Below are positions 25,844 through 35,202 of a DNA stretch of 64,000 nt, one piece after another. The stretch's first letter is position 1. Each line of letters opens with the position of its first letter. The position numbers and the translations under genes were made by a program. The notes beneath the pieces are model-generated. The model saw only the letters and a program-made list of their open reading frames with translations, made no database searches and was not told the origin of the DNA. The stretch spans positions 2,851 through 66,850 of the forward strand of contig VTEF01000010.1 in NCBI GenBank assembly GCA_008180335.1, in the 5' to 3' direction. The stretch comes from Priestia megaterium. GTDB lineage: Bacteria; Bacillota; Bacilli; Bacillales; Bacillaceae_H.

Positions 25844-26398
25844 GTGAGCAGCTCAAAAGCTGATGTTATTTTGCATCCAATACGCATGCGGATTATTCAA
25901 GCGCTCGCAGGAAATTCCTATACCGTGCAAGAGTTATTAGAAAGAATAGAAGATGTACCGCAAGCAACGCTATACCGGCATTTGAATGTATTAAAAAAAG
26001 CGCAAGTAATCCGTGTAGAAAAAGAACAAAAAATTAGAGGCACGGTTGAAAAAACATATGCATTAGAAGATGGGAAAGCTTTTATAAATGCACAAGAGGC
26101 AAAAGAGATTACGCCTGAAGATCACTTACGCTATTTTATAAGTTTTTATACGAATCTTGTAGGACTTGCTGAAGACTATCTTAAAGGCGATGTTGACTAT
26201 GCAAAAGATGGCTTTGGTTATCATCAACTGGAGTTGCATTTAACGGATGAAGAGCATCAGAATTTTTTGAATGACTATAAAGAACTACTAATGAAATATC
26301 ACTTGAAAGCTCGTTCTGACCGCCGTGTAAGAACAATGGCAACAGCTTTTATACCAGAGAAAACAAAAAAGAAGGGTGATCAAAGTGAAGACAAGTAA
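25844..26398 (+). CDS. ArsR/HTH_20-type winged-helix regulator
   Basis: About 185 residues from GTG 25844; the in-frame codons before it lie inside the operators. The wHTH (VILHPIRMRIIQALAGNSYTVQELLERIEDVPQATLYRHL...) occupies the first 75 residues. A C-terminal helical domain follows. It overlaps the hydrolase gene by 14 bases, so they are co-translated. It is the likely binder of the palindromes just upstream, which would give autoregulation. Confidence 0.8.
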   Translation: MSSSKADVILHPIRMRIIQALAGNSYTVQELLERIEDVPQATLYRHLNVLKKAQVIRVEKEQKIRGTVEKTYALEDGKAFINAQEAKEITPEDHLRYFISFYTNLVGLAEDYLKGDVDYAKDGFGYHQLELHLTDEEHQNFLNDYKELLMKYHLKARSDRRVRTMATAFIPEKTKKKGDQSEDK

Positions 26399-27347
26399 CA
26401 CAGAAATAATCGAAAAAGAACTTCAAGTTCCATCTAGTATTGCAATTCAAGGGACTTTTAGTCTGCCGAGCCAGCTTTCTGAAAAAACACCTGCTATCTT
26501 AATCATTAGCGGAAGCGGCCCTGTTGACCGAGACGGTAATGCGAAGCGGTTAAAAAGTAATATTTATAAAGACTTGTCTGGATTATTTTGTTCAATCGGT
26601 TATGCAACCTTCCGATATGATAAACGAAACATAAAGGAGTTTTATAAAACAAGCTTATCAGATTTAGTCGAGGATGCACGGGAGGCATTCAAGACGTTAA
26701 GTGAGCAACCGGAAATAGATTCAGACAGCATTTATTTAGCAGGGCATAGCGAAGGCTGTATGATTGCAAGTATTTTAGCAGCAGAACTCAATGTTAAGGG
26801 AGTCATTTTACTTTCTGGAGCAGGACAGAATCTAATAGAAGCAATTGAGTATCAACGAGAAGCGGCTTATCAAGAACTCGAGCAGTTAAAAGGGTTTAAA
26901 GGCTTTATGATTCGAAAGCTTGATGTCATTAAAAAAGACCGTAAAAAAGCTGAAAAAATGTTTCATACATTTAAAAATTCAGAAAAGGATATCATTCGTT
27001 TTCAATTCATGAGAATGAATGCGAAATGGTGGCGCGAGCATATGGAAATAGATATTCAAGAATTGTACGAAAATATATCCGTTCCCGTTCTTGCAGTAAC
27101 AGGGTCAAAAGATGTGCAAGCAGATCCGAAAGCTCTTGCGTTACTTCCGGCAAGCCTACATGCAGAGACAAGAGTGATTGAAAACATGAATCATTTATTA
27201 AAGATTCAAGATGAGGACACTTCAATGCTGAAGTTAATGAAAACGTATAAAAAAGGATTTTCATTGCCAATCGCCCCCGAATTAAAGGATGTCTTAAACA
27301 CATGGCTAGCCATGCATGCTAGAGGTCAACAGGAATGTGTTCACTGA
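26385..27347 (+). CDS. Alpha/beta hydrolase
   Basis: 320 residues from GTG 26385, set by AAGGGTG (26371-26377). The oxyanion region is ISGSGPVDRDGN and the nucleophile elbow GHSEGC; a late Asp in AVTGSKDVQADP and His in NMNHLLK complete the triad. It resembles serine hydrolases of the dienelactone/S9-like group in Bacillus. The substrate is unknown. Co-transcribed with the HTH regulator, which suggests it is induced by its own substrate or a toxic ester. Confidence 0.82.
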   Translation: MKTSNTEIIEKELQVPSSIAIQGTFSLPSQLSEKTPAILIISGSGPVDRDGNAKRLKSNIYKDLSGLFCSIGYATFRYDKRNIKEFYKTSLSDLVEDAREAFKTLSEQPEIDSDSIYLAGHSEGCMIASILAAELNVKGVILLSGAGQNLIEAIEYQREAAYQELEQLKGFKGFMIRKLDVIKKDRKKAEKMFHTFKNSEKDIIRFQFMRMNAKWWREHMEIDIQELYENISVPVLAVTGSKDVQADPKALALLPASLHAETRVIENMNHLLKIQDEDTSMLKLMKTYKKGFSLPIAPELKDVLNTWLAMHARGQQECVH

Positions 27348-27367
27348 AACATTTTTAGGAGGTGGTT

Positions 27368-27571
27368 ATGATTGACAAGCTTAAACTCATTATTTTTACA
27401 TTGACCGCGCTTGCTCAGCTTAGCGGTTTGATTTTATTGTTTATTAATATGGATTGGGCGCTTCAAGTTTTCATATACTATTCAATTGGTTTAGCTGTGC
27501 TCATCCTATTATTAATTATAAGCAAAATTACAACAAAAGAGGAGAATCCAAATGATTATCGTGACTATTGA
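27368..27571 (+). CDS. Small two-helix membrane protein
   Basis: 67 residues from ATG 27368, with AGGAGGTGG before it. Two hydrophobic stretches (LIIFTLTALAQLSGLILLFI, then VFIYYSIGLAVLILLLII) are joined by a short polar turn. The tail is charged. It overlaps the next gene by 20 bases. No family was recognised. Confidence 0.65.
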   Translation: MIDKLKLIIFTLTALAQLSGLILLFINMDWALQVFIYYSIGLAVLILLLIISKITTKEENPNDYRDY

Positions 27572-27875
27572 ACATGTACCAGGCAGTGAAGTTTCTGAAG
27601 TGATTGGATATGTAAAAGGAAGCACAGTGCAATCTAAAAATATCGGAAGAGATATTCTAGCAGCACTGAAAAATGTTGTAGGCGGAGAAATTAAAGAGTA
27701 TACAGAAATGATGGATGCAGCAAGAAAAATTGCGATAGCAAGAATGGTTAAAGATGCTGAAAACCAAGGTGCTGATGCAATTGTCGGCTTTCGAATTACT
27801 AGCTCAGCAATCATGAGCAGTGCTTCAGAAATTGTGGCATATGGAACAGCTGTCAAACTGAAACAATCTAATTAA
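27552..27875 (+). CDS. YbjQ/UPF0145 family protein
   Basis: 107 residues. GYVKGSTVQSKNIGRDI, EMMDAARKIAIARMVKDAENQGADAIVGFRI and the SSAIMSSASEIVAYGTAV strand match the YbjQ family, which forms ring-shaped oligomers and has no firmly known role. AGAGGAG precedes ATG 27552. Coupled to the membrane protein before it. Confidence 0.85.
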   Translation: MIIVTIEHVPGSEVSEVIGYVKGSTVQSKNIGRDILAALKNVVGGEIKEYTEMMDAARKIAIARMVKDAENQGADAIVGFRITSSAIMSSASEIVAYGTAVKLKQSN

Positions 27876-27975
27876 TCAATAGACATTATGTAATAGATTA
27901 AGTGCAGACAGTTCTTATAAAAATATGTGCTAAATAATCAATATAAAATACCATTCGCGCTTAAACGAAATTAAA

Positions 27976-28020
27976 AACAACTTATTGCGATACAGTTGCA
28001 TGGCGATAAGTTGTTTTTTT
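27976..28020 (+). terminator. Rho-independent terminator
   Basis: AACAACTTATTGC pairs with GCGATAAGTTGTT (one G-T) and is followed by seven T. Confidence 0.85.
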
Positions 28021-28156
28021 ATAGGACTACTAACCAGCATCAATTGTAAAAACACGGTTGAATTCAGGAAAATATTCTTGAAAGTCATACTATTTTTCCA
28101 AATAATGCTGTATATTTAAGTCTGAAGTCTCATTTTCTTAGTTTGGAGGAAAGGAT

Positions 28157-31100
28157 ATGTCGATTTTAACGAAGTTTTCATTAAAAAACCGGGCAGCAAT
28201 CATTATTATGATTTTTCTAATCAGTGTATTAGGAATTTACTCTGGCTCAAGGCTGCCGATGGAGTTGCTGCCAAGCGTTGATTCTCCGATGATTACCATT
28301 ACAACATTTGGAGAAGGAATGGACGCTGAAACAGTAACAGAGGAAATAACCAACCCCCTGGAAAGTCAATTAAAAAGTGTTACTTATCTTGATACTATGA
28401 CATCATCGACGAGTGAAGGGATATCAACGATTTCTCTTACATATACGTCTGAAGCCGACATGAAAGAAGCAGCTACGGAAGCGGAAAAATTAATTAATCA
28501 AGTTCAGCTTCCGCAAAATGCGGGAAAACCAATTGTTTCTCAACTTAACTTCTCGATGATTCCATTAGCGCAAGTGGCACTCGAATCAGAAAACGGTTTT
28601 ACAAAAGCAGATGAAGAAAAAATCGAAGAAGAAATCAAACCAAAATTTGAAGATATTGACGGCGTTTCAAGTGTCACGTTTTATGGAAAATCTATTACCG
28701 AACTTTCCATTAAGGTTGATCCTGAAAAGCTGAAAGAAAAGAAAATTTCATCTCAACAGCTGATGACGGCACTTCAATCACAAAGTGCATCAGTTCCAGC
28801 AGGTGAAATATCTGTTGATGGAGCTGCGAATGCAGTCAGAGTTTTAGGAGAAGTAAAAGACGAAAATCAAATTAAAGATGTAACCATTTCACCAAACGTA
28901 AAAATAAAAGACGTGGCAGATGTGTCAATCAATCAATACTATGAAGCAGAGTCACGATTAAATGGCAAGGAAGCATTAGTATTAGTTGTTTTTAAAGAAG
29001 CAAGTAAGAATGCGGTTGAAATTGGTAAAGAGGTTGATAAGAAAGCAGAAGAATTAAATAAGCTGTATAAAGAAGATTTTTCTATTCGAACAGTTATGAA
29101 TACAGCAGAAGATGTTGAAGGCGCTGTTCTTGGAATGGCAAGAGAAGTTGGAATTGGAGCAATTGCAGCTACAATTATCATTCTATTATTCTTACGGAAT
29201 ATTAAAACAACATTTATTGCTGTAGTCAGTATTCCACTCTCGATTTTAATTACATTGTTTTTACTCGATCAATCTGATGTAACATTAAATATCCTGACAC
29301 TTGGCGGAATCGCTGTTGCGGTTGGACGATTAGTAGATGATAGTATCGTTGTAATCGAAAATCTGTACCGGCGGATTCAAATGGAAGGATTGTCGAAAGA
29401 AGTCATTTTAAATGGAACAAAAGAAGTTTCAATGGCCATTACAGCGTCTACATTGACAACAGTTGCTGTATTCTTGCCAATTGGCTTAGTAGGCGGATCG
29501 ATTGGCGAGATTATGACACCGTTAATTTTAGCAGTTGTCTATTCAATTTTAGCTTCATTATTAGTTGCTCTAACTGTGGTTCCATTATTAAGCTTTGTGT
29601 TATTAAAGAATGTTAAGCAAAAAGAAGCTAAACCGTCTAAGCGTTATCTTTCAATCCTAAGCTGGTCGTTAAATCATAAAATAATTGTTTTACTTTCAGC
29701 CTTCGTTATTTTTATTGGTTCAATCTTTACGTTTAATGCCATTCCGCAAGCAAGTGTGAAGAGCGAATCAGAATCATTTGTGAATATTAGCTTAACCTAT
29801 CCAGGCGATTATGATTTAACAAAAGCAAAAGAAAAAGCCAAAGAGCTTGAAAAAGAATTATTAAAAGAAGATAAATTAAAAGATTTATATTTCCAAATGG
29901 GATCTTCAGCAGAAGATGCAAAATATGGTCAATCATCTTCAGAAAAAGAAGCGATATACTCAGTTATTTTCCATAAAGGAAAAGATGTTGAAGGGTTTTT
30001 AGAAGAATTAAAAGAAAAGAGTAAAAAATACGAACCTGGTAAGATTGAAGGATCTCAATTTTCTTTCGGCAGCTTTGGTGGCGGCAATGGTATTCAGCTG
30101 AATGTAACAGCTTTAAATGAAGAAGATCTTGCAAAAGTAGGCAAACTTGTCGCGGAAGAACTGAAAGATATTGATGGAATTGAAAAAGTAAAAAGTAATT
30201 ATGAAGAATTGAAAAATGAATGGATTGTGAATGTTGACCAGGAAAAAGCACAGGCTCTTGGATTACATCCAGCGCAAGTGGGCCAAGAGGTTCGCGGGAT
30301 GTTAAATAAAACACCTGTCGGTCAAATGAAAATCGGTGATGAACAGCTTGTTACATCTATCGAATATAAAGACTTTGAGTTTGCTTCTAAAGATAAGGTG
30401 CTAGATACGTATGTATTCTCGCCTGTAGCAGGACCAGTTCAGTTAAAAGAACTTGCAAAAATTGAAGAAAAAGAGATTAAGACACAAGTATATCATCAAG
30501 ATGGAAGAGAAACGATTCAAGTCACAGGGGAAATTAGCGCAGAAGATTTGCGAGCTTCTGGAAAGAAAATTGATGAAATAATTCATAAAATAGACTTACC
30601 TAAAGGGGCTTCTGTAGCAGTAGCAGGTGCAACGGAATCAATGCAGGAGGATTTCGCAGATCTCTTTAAAATGATGGGAATTGCCGTCTTAATTGTCTAT
30701 TTGATTATGGTCATTACGTTCGGGCAGGCAAGAGCACCATTTGCGATTTTATTCTCACTGCCACTTGCGGCAGTAGGAGGTATTCTCGGCCTTGTTATTT
30801 CACAAACACCGGTTGATATTAATGCGTTATTAGGAGCATTAATGTTAATTGGAATTGTTGTAACAAATGCGATTGTCTTAATTGAGCGCGTCCAGCAAAA
30901 TCGTGAAAAAGGATTGGAAACAAGAGAAGCGCTGTTAGAGGCTGGAGCAACTCGTTTGCGTCCGATCATTATGACAGCTGTTACAACAATCGTTGCGCTA
31001 ACACCGCTTTTATTTAGCACAGCGGAAGCGGCAAGCATGGTTTCAAAAAGTCTAGCAGTTGTTGTTATTGGAGGACTGATTGTTTCCACAGCGCTGACAC

Positions 31101-31204
31101 TTGTGGTGGTTCCAGTTATGTATGAACTACTAACAAGAGGCCGCAAAAAGAAAAAAGCAAAAAAGAAAGACAAAATGATTCAAACTGAAAATCCATCTTT
31201 ATAA
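28157..31204 (+). CDS. RND-family efflux transporter, SwrC/AcrB-like
   Basis: 1015 residues. It has a first TM helix at 13-30, a large extracytoplasmic loop, TM helices 2-6 from about 330, and the same arrangement repeated. The proton-relay Asp pair lies in VAVGRLVDDSIVVIENLYRR. A second loop and TM set follow, ending in a Lys-rich tail. B. subtilis SwrC (YerP), which protects against surfactin, is the closest type known to me. AGGAGG precedes ATG 28157. No adaptor protein gene is adjacent, as usual for Gram-positive RND pumps. Confidence 0.9.
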   Translation: MSILTKFSLKNRAAIIIMIFLISVLGIYSGSRLPMELLPSVDSPMITITTFGEGMDAETVTEEITNPLESQLKSVTYLDTMTSSTSEGISTISLTYTSEADMKEAATEAEKLINQVQLPQNAGKPIVSQLNFSMIPLAQVALESENGFTKADEEKIEEEIKPKFEDIDGVSSVTFYGKSITELSIKVDPEKLKEKKISSQQLMTALQSQSASVPAGEISVDGAANAVRVLGEVKDENQIKDVTISPNVKIKDVADVSINQYYEAESRLNGKEALVLVVFKEASKNAVEIGKEVDKKAEELNKLYKEDFSIRTVMNTAEDVEGAVLGMAREVGIGAIAATIIILLFLRNIKTTFIAVVSIPLSILITLFLLDQSDVTLNILTLGGIAVAVGRLVDDSIVVIENLYRRIQMEGLSKEVILNGTKEVSMAITASTLTTVAVFLPIGLVGGSIGEIMTPLILAVVYSILASLLVALTVVPLLSFVLLKNVKQKEAKPSKRYLSILSWSLNHKIIVLLSAFVIFIGSIFTFNAIPQASVKSESESFVNISLTYPGDYDLTKAKEKAKELEKELLKEDKLKDLYFQMGSSAEDAKYGQSSSEKEAIYSVIFHKGKDVEGFLEELKEKSKKYEPGKIEGSQFSFGSFGGGNGIQLNVTALNEEDLAKVGKLVAEELKDIDGIEKVKSNYEELKNEWIVNVDQEKAQALGLHPAQVGQEVRGMLNKTPVGQMKIGDEQLVTSIEYKDFEFASKDKVLDTYVFSPVAGPVQLKELAKIEEKEIKTQVYHQDGRETIQVTGEISAEDLRASGKKIDEIIHKIDLPKGASVAVAGATESMQEDFADLFKMMGIAVLIVYLIMVITFGQARAPFAILFSLPLAAVGGILGLVISQTPVDINALLGALMLIGIVVTNAIVLIERVQQNREKGLETREALLEAGATRLRPIIMTAVTTIVALTPLLFSTAEAASMVSKSLAVVVIGGLIVSTALTLVVVPVMYELLTRGRKKKKAKKKDKMIQTENPSL

Positions 31205-31219
31205 AAGAATATCGCAGCA

Positions 31220-31255
31220 ACGCCGGCTTTTAATGAAAGAAGCCGGCGTTTTTTT
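31220..31255 (+). terminator. Terminator of RND gene
   Basis: CGCCGGCTT and AAGCCGGCG with a ten-base loop and seven T. Confidence 0.9.
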
Positions 31256-31356
31256 GAATATGATTATAATGATAGCGTTGATAATTTAACAAAAACAAAA
31301 AGAACTGATTTTGATCTAAACTTGAAAAGTTAAACACGAATAGCAGGAGCTTCCTG

Positions 31357-31398
31357 GGCATGAGTCTCGTTCAATACCGGATTCATGCCTTTTAATTT
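31357..31398 (+). terminator. Stem-loop in gap 31256-31526
   Basis: GGCATGAGTC pairs with GATTCATGCC and is followed by TTTTAATTTT. It could end a short transcript. Nothing else is visible in the gap before the VOC gene. Confidence 0.5.
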
Positions 31399-31526
31399 TG
31401 CCTTCATTCATTTTGCTGTTTGACATGCTCATTGGTGTAGAGTTTAGAGAAATTTAGATTAAAAAAGGTTATTCATAGAGCTTGTAGAAATTAATAAGTG
31501 CACTAAAACATCGAGGAGGGAAGTGA

Positions 31527-31910
31527 ATGATTAATAAAGTTGGTCAAATTATGTTGTATGTAAATAACCAGGACGAGGCAGTAAATTTTTGGACAGAAGA
31601 AGTAGGGTTTAGCGTAATTTCTGATGAAGATAACGGTCAAGGAATGCGATGGATTGAAGTAGCTCCAACAAAGGAAGCTGAAACAAGTATTATACTTCAC
31701 AATAAGGAATTAGTTGCGAAAATGGATCCTGGATTAAATCTTGGCACACCTTCGTTAATGTTTTTCTCGGAAAATCTTGATAAGTTACATAACGATTTAT
31801 CAAGTAAAAATATCACAGTCGGAGAAATTGTAAATATGCCTTCTGGCAGAGTATTTAACTTTGCCGATTATGAAAAAAATTATTTTGCGGTTATGGAAAA
31901 GAGTAAATAA
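31527..31910 (+). CDS. VOC (glyoxalase/bleomycin-resistance) family protein
   Basis: 127 residues. The betaalphabetabetabeta pattern starts MINKVGQIMLYVNNQDEAVNFWTEE, and MRWIEVAPTKEAETSIILH follows. The second module ends in FNFADYEKNYFAVME. Likely a metal-dependent small enzyme or binding protein of unknown substrate. GAGGAGGGAAGTG precedes ATG 31527. Confidence 0.8.
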   Translation: MINKVGQIMLYVNNQDEAVNFWTEEVGFSVISDEDNGQGMRWIEVAPTKEAETSIILHNKELVAKMDPGLNLGTPSLMFFSENLDKLHNDLSSKNITVGEIVNMPSGRVFNFADYEKNYFAVMEKSK

Positions 31911-31977
31911 CGATTATCTTTTTATTGAAATGACACGAGTGTAGAGCAATAAAGGTAGATAATAATGAACCTTTTTT

Positions 31978-32109
31978 ACAAAACAGAAACTTAAAATTGA
32001 TAGATAAGAATCCATTTTGATTATTTTTTCAAAATGGATTCTTTGCATTTACCGTAAAACCCTGGTTTTTAAAGTATTTTTAATGAAACTTTATGTCAAA
32101 ATTACAGCT
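31978..32109 (+). repeat. Dispersed repeat with terminator (copy 1)
   Basis: About 130 bases resembling 57563-57697. The core is a stem AAGAATCCATTTTGA / TCAAAATGGATTCTT (32006-32044). Matching flanks (GAAACTTAAA before; ACTGGTTTTTGA-like and CAAACTTTAT-like words after) show common ancestry beyond the stem. It may end the VOC transcript. The rest of the gap to 32357 shows nothing recognisable. Confidence 0.6.
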
Positions 32110-32357
32110 GAACAAGCTCGCCGCGTTGCTAGTTTAATAAGAAATCAATAATAAACAACACAACATTCTTTTTAAAATATGTTCTAAATAATCAAAAATA
32201 ATTAAATCATCCGCCTATAAGAGGATTTCACAGCTGTCCATTTACATTTCTCTCTCCTTTATTCATAGCTATTACACTAAAATTTTCTATAAAATTAGGT
32301 TGCATTTCTCCCTTATAAAGCTTAAACTGATAAAGCACATAAAAAGGACGGTGTTGT

Positions 32358-32555
32358 ATGGAAAAGAGAGATAATGTTATTCCTTTCGTTTCAAAACGGA
32401 AAATTTCAAATTATGTACCTGCTTCAATCACATTAGATAAAAAAGTTGTTGAGTTCCTAGAAATGATGGATTTTGAAGATCGTAATGATTTTTTAAATGA
32501 AATGATAGATTCTTTCTTTAAATACGTTAAGGGTGAAGAAGACGAAGTAAGATAA
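32358..32555 (+). CDS. Small hypothetical protein (ribbon-helix-helix-like)
   Basis: 65 residues. SNYVPASITLDKKVVEFLEMMD followed by DRNDFLNEMIDSFFKYV has the beta-strand/helix/helix rhythm of ribbon-helix-helix DNA-binding proteins, but I cannot name a family. GGACGG precedes ATG 32358. A terminator follows 12 bases after the stop. Confidence 0.6.
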   Translation: MEKRDNVIPFVSKRKISNYVPASITLDKKVVEFLEMMDFEDRNDFLNEMIDSFFKYVKGEEDEVR

Positions 32556-32567
32556 TAATTCTTATCA

Positions 32568-32593
32568 AACATCTGCCTATGGATGTTTTTTTA
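32568..32593 (+). terminator. Terminator
   Basis: AACATC / GATGTT stem with a T-rich tail. Confidence 0.7.
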
Positions 32594-32702
32594 TTTGATT
32601 AGATGTAGATATTTGCGTATTAAAAATTGTTTTGGGCAAGCTAAGATGAGCAGTGGATCTCAATATTCATAACACATATGTGTCACTTGGAGGAGCAGTT
32701 AT

Positions 32703-32972
32703 ATGAATGGCTTCAGAAAAGACATGATGCCGCATGTTAAAGACAAACAATCACAAGATCAGCTTAGGTATTTCATGGAACAAAGCCTGTGGAACTTAAA
32801 AAAAGAGTTAAGAAGGACAGCGCATTCCAAAACAGAATTTGAAATGATGAAAATATCTACACTTTCGTTAGTAGAAAGTCAGGAAGCGTATTTGAATGAC
32901 TTGAACTTAACCGACTACTTTACAGATTATAAAGCAAGAATTGAAGCGTTATTTAATAATCATCTGAAGTAA
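32703..32972 (+). CDS. Hypothetical helical protein
   Basis: 89 residues, charged and predicted helical throughout (SLWNLKKELRRTAHSKTEF and similar), with no signal or membrane segment. GGAGGAG precedes ATG 32703, and a strong terminator overlaps its stop. No family recognised. Confidence 0.65.
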   Translation: MNGFRKDMMPHVKDKQSQDQLRYFMEQSLWNLKKELRRTAHSKTEFEMMKISTLSLVESQEAYLNDLNLTDYFTDYKARIEALFNNHLK

Positions 32973-33002
32973 AAAAGCATCCAATGAACAGGATGCTTTT
33001 TT
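32972..33002 (+). terminator. Terminator
   Basis: AAAAAAGCATCC / GGATGCTTTTTT stem with a seven-base loop, starting at the stop codon. Confidence 0.88.
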
Positions 33003-33128
33003 CGTCCTTTATATATTACATATGCGCTGTAATCAGCTTCGTTTGTATTTAAATCTGTTTGATTGTGTTTACCGTAACAATTCCTTTATGATAAATGCAA
33101 ACAATAGATAATGAAAAGAGGGAAAAAG

Positions 33129-34094
33129 ATGAAAGCGTTAGTTTTTGAAGAGTTTGGCGGTCCTGAAGTACTTGAGTATAAAGACATTGAGAACCCTTGT
33201 ATTAAAGCAGATGAAGTATTGGTCAGCACAAAAGCAATCGGTTTAAATTTTGCGGATGTATATAGAAGAAAAGGTAACTACCACTTATCAGGAAATCCTC
33301 CTTATATATTGGGTTATGAAGGAGCTGGAGTTGTAGAGCAAGTAGGAGCGAATATAAGTAATATAAAAGTTGGCGACCAGATTGCTTTTGCAGATGTTCC
33401 ATTTGCTAATGCTGAGCTTGTTGCAGTTCCTGCGGAAAAAGCAGTTCCAGTACCAAGCAATATTTCATTTGAAATCGCTTCTTCCGTTTTACTGCAAGGT
33501 CTAACAGCGCATTATTTAACACAAGACAGCTACCAAGTAAAACCAGGGGATATGATTCTTGTTCATGCAGCAGCTGGGGGTGTTGGACAAATTCTTGTTC
33601 AAATTGTAAAAATGTTAGGCGGAAATGTAATTGGACTTACTTCTTCAAAAGCAAAAGCGGAAGTTGCATATAAAGCTGGTGCAGACTTTGTATTATTATA
33701 TGAAGAAAATTGGCCTAAAAAAGTAAAAGATATCACAAATGGTAAAGGTGCAGATGCCGTTTATGAGTCAGTCGGTTCTACACTAGAAGACAGCTTTGCA
33801 GCAACAAGAATCGGCGGCACTGTCGTGTTTTACGGGATGGTAGGAGGAGACCCAGCTCCAGTCGATCCGCGTATGCTGATGGACACTTCTAAAACGTTAA
33901 CAGGCGGAGATTTATGGAATGTACTTGTTTCTCATGAAGAAAGATTCACACGTTCAAAACAATTATTTGATTGGATTTCTCAAGGAAAATTAGCCATTGC
34001 AGCTCCTGTTACATTTCCATTAAGAGATGGAGCAGAAGCACATAAACTGCTTGAAAGCCGCAAAAGTACAGGGAAGATTTTATTACTCCCATAA
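33129..34094 (+). CDS. NADPH:quinone oxidoreductase (QOR-like)
   Basis: 321 residues from ATG 33129, set by AAGAGGGA; an in-frame ATG at 33111 lies before that site. LNFADVYRRKGNYHL at the substrate side and the cofactor loop VHAAAGGVGQILVQIVKMLGG near residue 145 are typical. FYGMVGGDPAPVDPRMLMD follows. It transfers hydride from NADPH to quinones. It shares family and size with the gene at 15629 but stands alone with its own terminator. Confidence 0.87.
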   Translation: MKALVFEEFGGPEVLEYKDIENPCIKADEVLVSTKAIGLNFADVYRRKGNYHLSGNPPYILGYEGAGVVEQVGANISNIKVGDQIAFADVPFANAELVAVPAEKAVPVPSNISFEIASSVLLQGLTAHYLTQDSYQVKPGDMILVHAAAGGVGQILVQIVKMLGGNVIGLTSSKAKAEVAYKAGADFVLLYEENWPKKVKDITNGKGADAVYESVGSTLEDSFAATRIGGTVVFYGMVGGDPAPVDPRMLMDTSKTLTGGDLWNVLVSHEERFTRSKQLFDWISQGKLAIAAPVTFPLRDGAEAHKLLESRKSTGKILLLP

Positions 34095-34110
34095 ACAGAA
34101 TACAGCCCCA

Positions 34111-34143
34111 AAACGACTAAACTTTCTAAGTTTAGTCGTTTTT
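34111..34143 (+). terminator. Terminator
   Basis: AAACGACTAAACTT / AAGTTTAGTCGTTTTT stem. Confidence 0.88.
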
Positions 34144-34336
34144 CATTCTCCTAATTAACTAAAAATCATACAATCTATGCAATTCCAATGACACATAAAG
34201 GCAGAAAAAAATAAATTATTTTACTTAATTTTCATGGTTAAACAGCATAAAGCTCTGGTTAATTTGTAACAAAAGGCTAAAAAAAGGCAGGTTGTAACTA
34301 AACTAACAAATTAATGAAATATAGATGAAACATTTC

Positions 34337-34353
34337 TGTAATATTCATGTGGT
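34337..34353 (+). promoter_or_regulatory. Possible WalR half-matching site
   Basis: TGTAAT-attca-TGTGGT fits the WalR layout TGTWAH-N5-TGTWAH in the first half only. It lies 36 bases before a yocH-like gene, a known WalR target class in B. subtilis. Weak. Confidence 0.25.
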
Positions 34354-34388
34354 ATTTTTAGTTATCGATAGATAAAGGGGTCTAAAAG

Positions 34389-34940
34389 ATGAAAAAATTA
34401 ATAATTACGTCAAGTTTAGTTCTATTTTCACTCTTCGGAATGACTACAGGAGCATCAGCGACGTCAAATACATATACAGTTAAAAGCGGAGATACACTCT
34501 ATCGTATTGCGAATACATACAAAGTATCAATGAAAGACTTACAAAAGTGGAACAATCTTAAATCTACTCAAATTCGTCCAAAACAAGTATTAAAAGTATC
34601 ACAAACAAAAGCTAACACATCAACTCCAGCTAAAAAACCATCAAATGTTGTAAAAGAGCTAACAGTTACAGCAACAGCTTATACAGGTAACTGCAAAGGG
34701 TGCAGCGGTATTACAGCAACTGGTATTAACCTAAAGAAAAATCCAAAACTAAAAGTAATTTCAGTTGATCCAAAAGTAATTAAACTGGGATCAAAAGTAT
34801 ACGTTGAAGGATACGGAACAGCAATTGCTGGCGATAAAGGCAGCGCAATTAAAGGAAATAAAATCGACGTTTTCATCCCATCTCAAAAAGAAGCAATTAA
34901 ATGGGGAAGAAAGACTGTTAAAATTAAAATATTAAAATAA
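34389..34940 (+). CDS. LysM-3D domain cell-wall protein (YocH-like)
   Basis: 183 residues. Signal peptide 1-25 (LITSSLVLFSLFGMTTGASA region), one LysM domain (YTVKSGDTLYRIANTYKVSM, near 29-72), a Ser/Thr/Pro linker, then a 3D domain (TATAYTGNCKGCSG...SVDPKVIKLGSKVYVEGYG...AGDKGSAIKGNKIDVF) with the three conserved Asp. Such proteins are secreted cell-wall hydrolases or lytic transglycosylases involved in wall turnover. Confidence 0.88.
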   Translation: MKKLIITSSLVLFSLFGMTTGASATSNTYTVKSGDTLYRIANTYKVSMKDLQKWNNLKSTQIRPKQVLKVSQTKANTSTPAKKPSNVVKELTVTATAYTGNCKGCSGITATGINLKKNPKLKVISVDPKVIKLGSKVYVEGYGTAIAGDKGSAIKGNKIDVFIPSQKEAIKWGRKTVKIKILK

Positions 34941-34951
34941 GAAATAAAAAG

Positions 34952-34999
34952 GATAGTAAATACATATTTTATATGACTAATATGTATTTACTATCTTTT
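34952..34999 (+). terminator. Terminator
   Basis: GATAGTAAATACATA and TATGTATTTACTATC form a 15-bp stem with a TTTTA tail. Confidence 0.85.
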
Positions 35000-35101
35000 A
35001 TTCAATTAAAGCGTAATTTAGCTGAGTTAGAGCTTTTGTTTACGCAGTAGGTTTATACTGTGCAATACATAAGAAATCAGAATACTGATTGACGATTTTC
35101 A

Positions 35102-35181
35102 TTGACAAAAAAATTATATGTGCTATAATTTAAATTCCTGTATATAATAAGATTCTCCTGGCCGGGGGAATCTTATTTTTG
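35102..35181 (+). promoter_or_regulatory. Strong promoter with early attenuator-like hairpin
   Basis: TTGACA (35102-35107) and TATAAT (35124-35129) are 16 bases apart. Only about 12 bases after the expected start, AATAAGATTC (35146-35155) pairs with GAATCTTATT (35168-35177) around a CC/GG-rich loop, followed by TTTG. This would stop transcription before the methyltransferase gene unless relieved, so it may be a leader attenuator. Confidence 0.55.
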
Positions 35182-35202
35182 TTTATACGGGAGGATCATT
35201 AT

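Noticed and set aside
35130-35200. T-box or known riboswitch before the methyltransferase
   Set aside because: The leader is too short and lacks a specifier loop and T-box sequence; only a single hairpin is supported.
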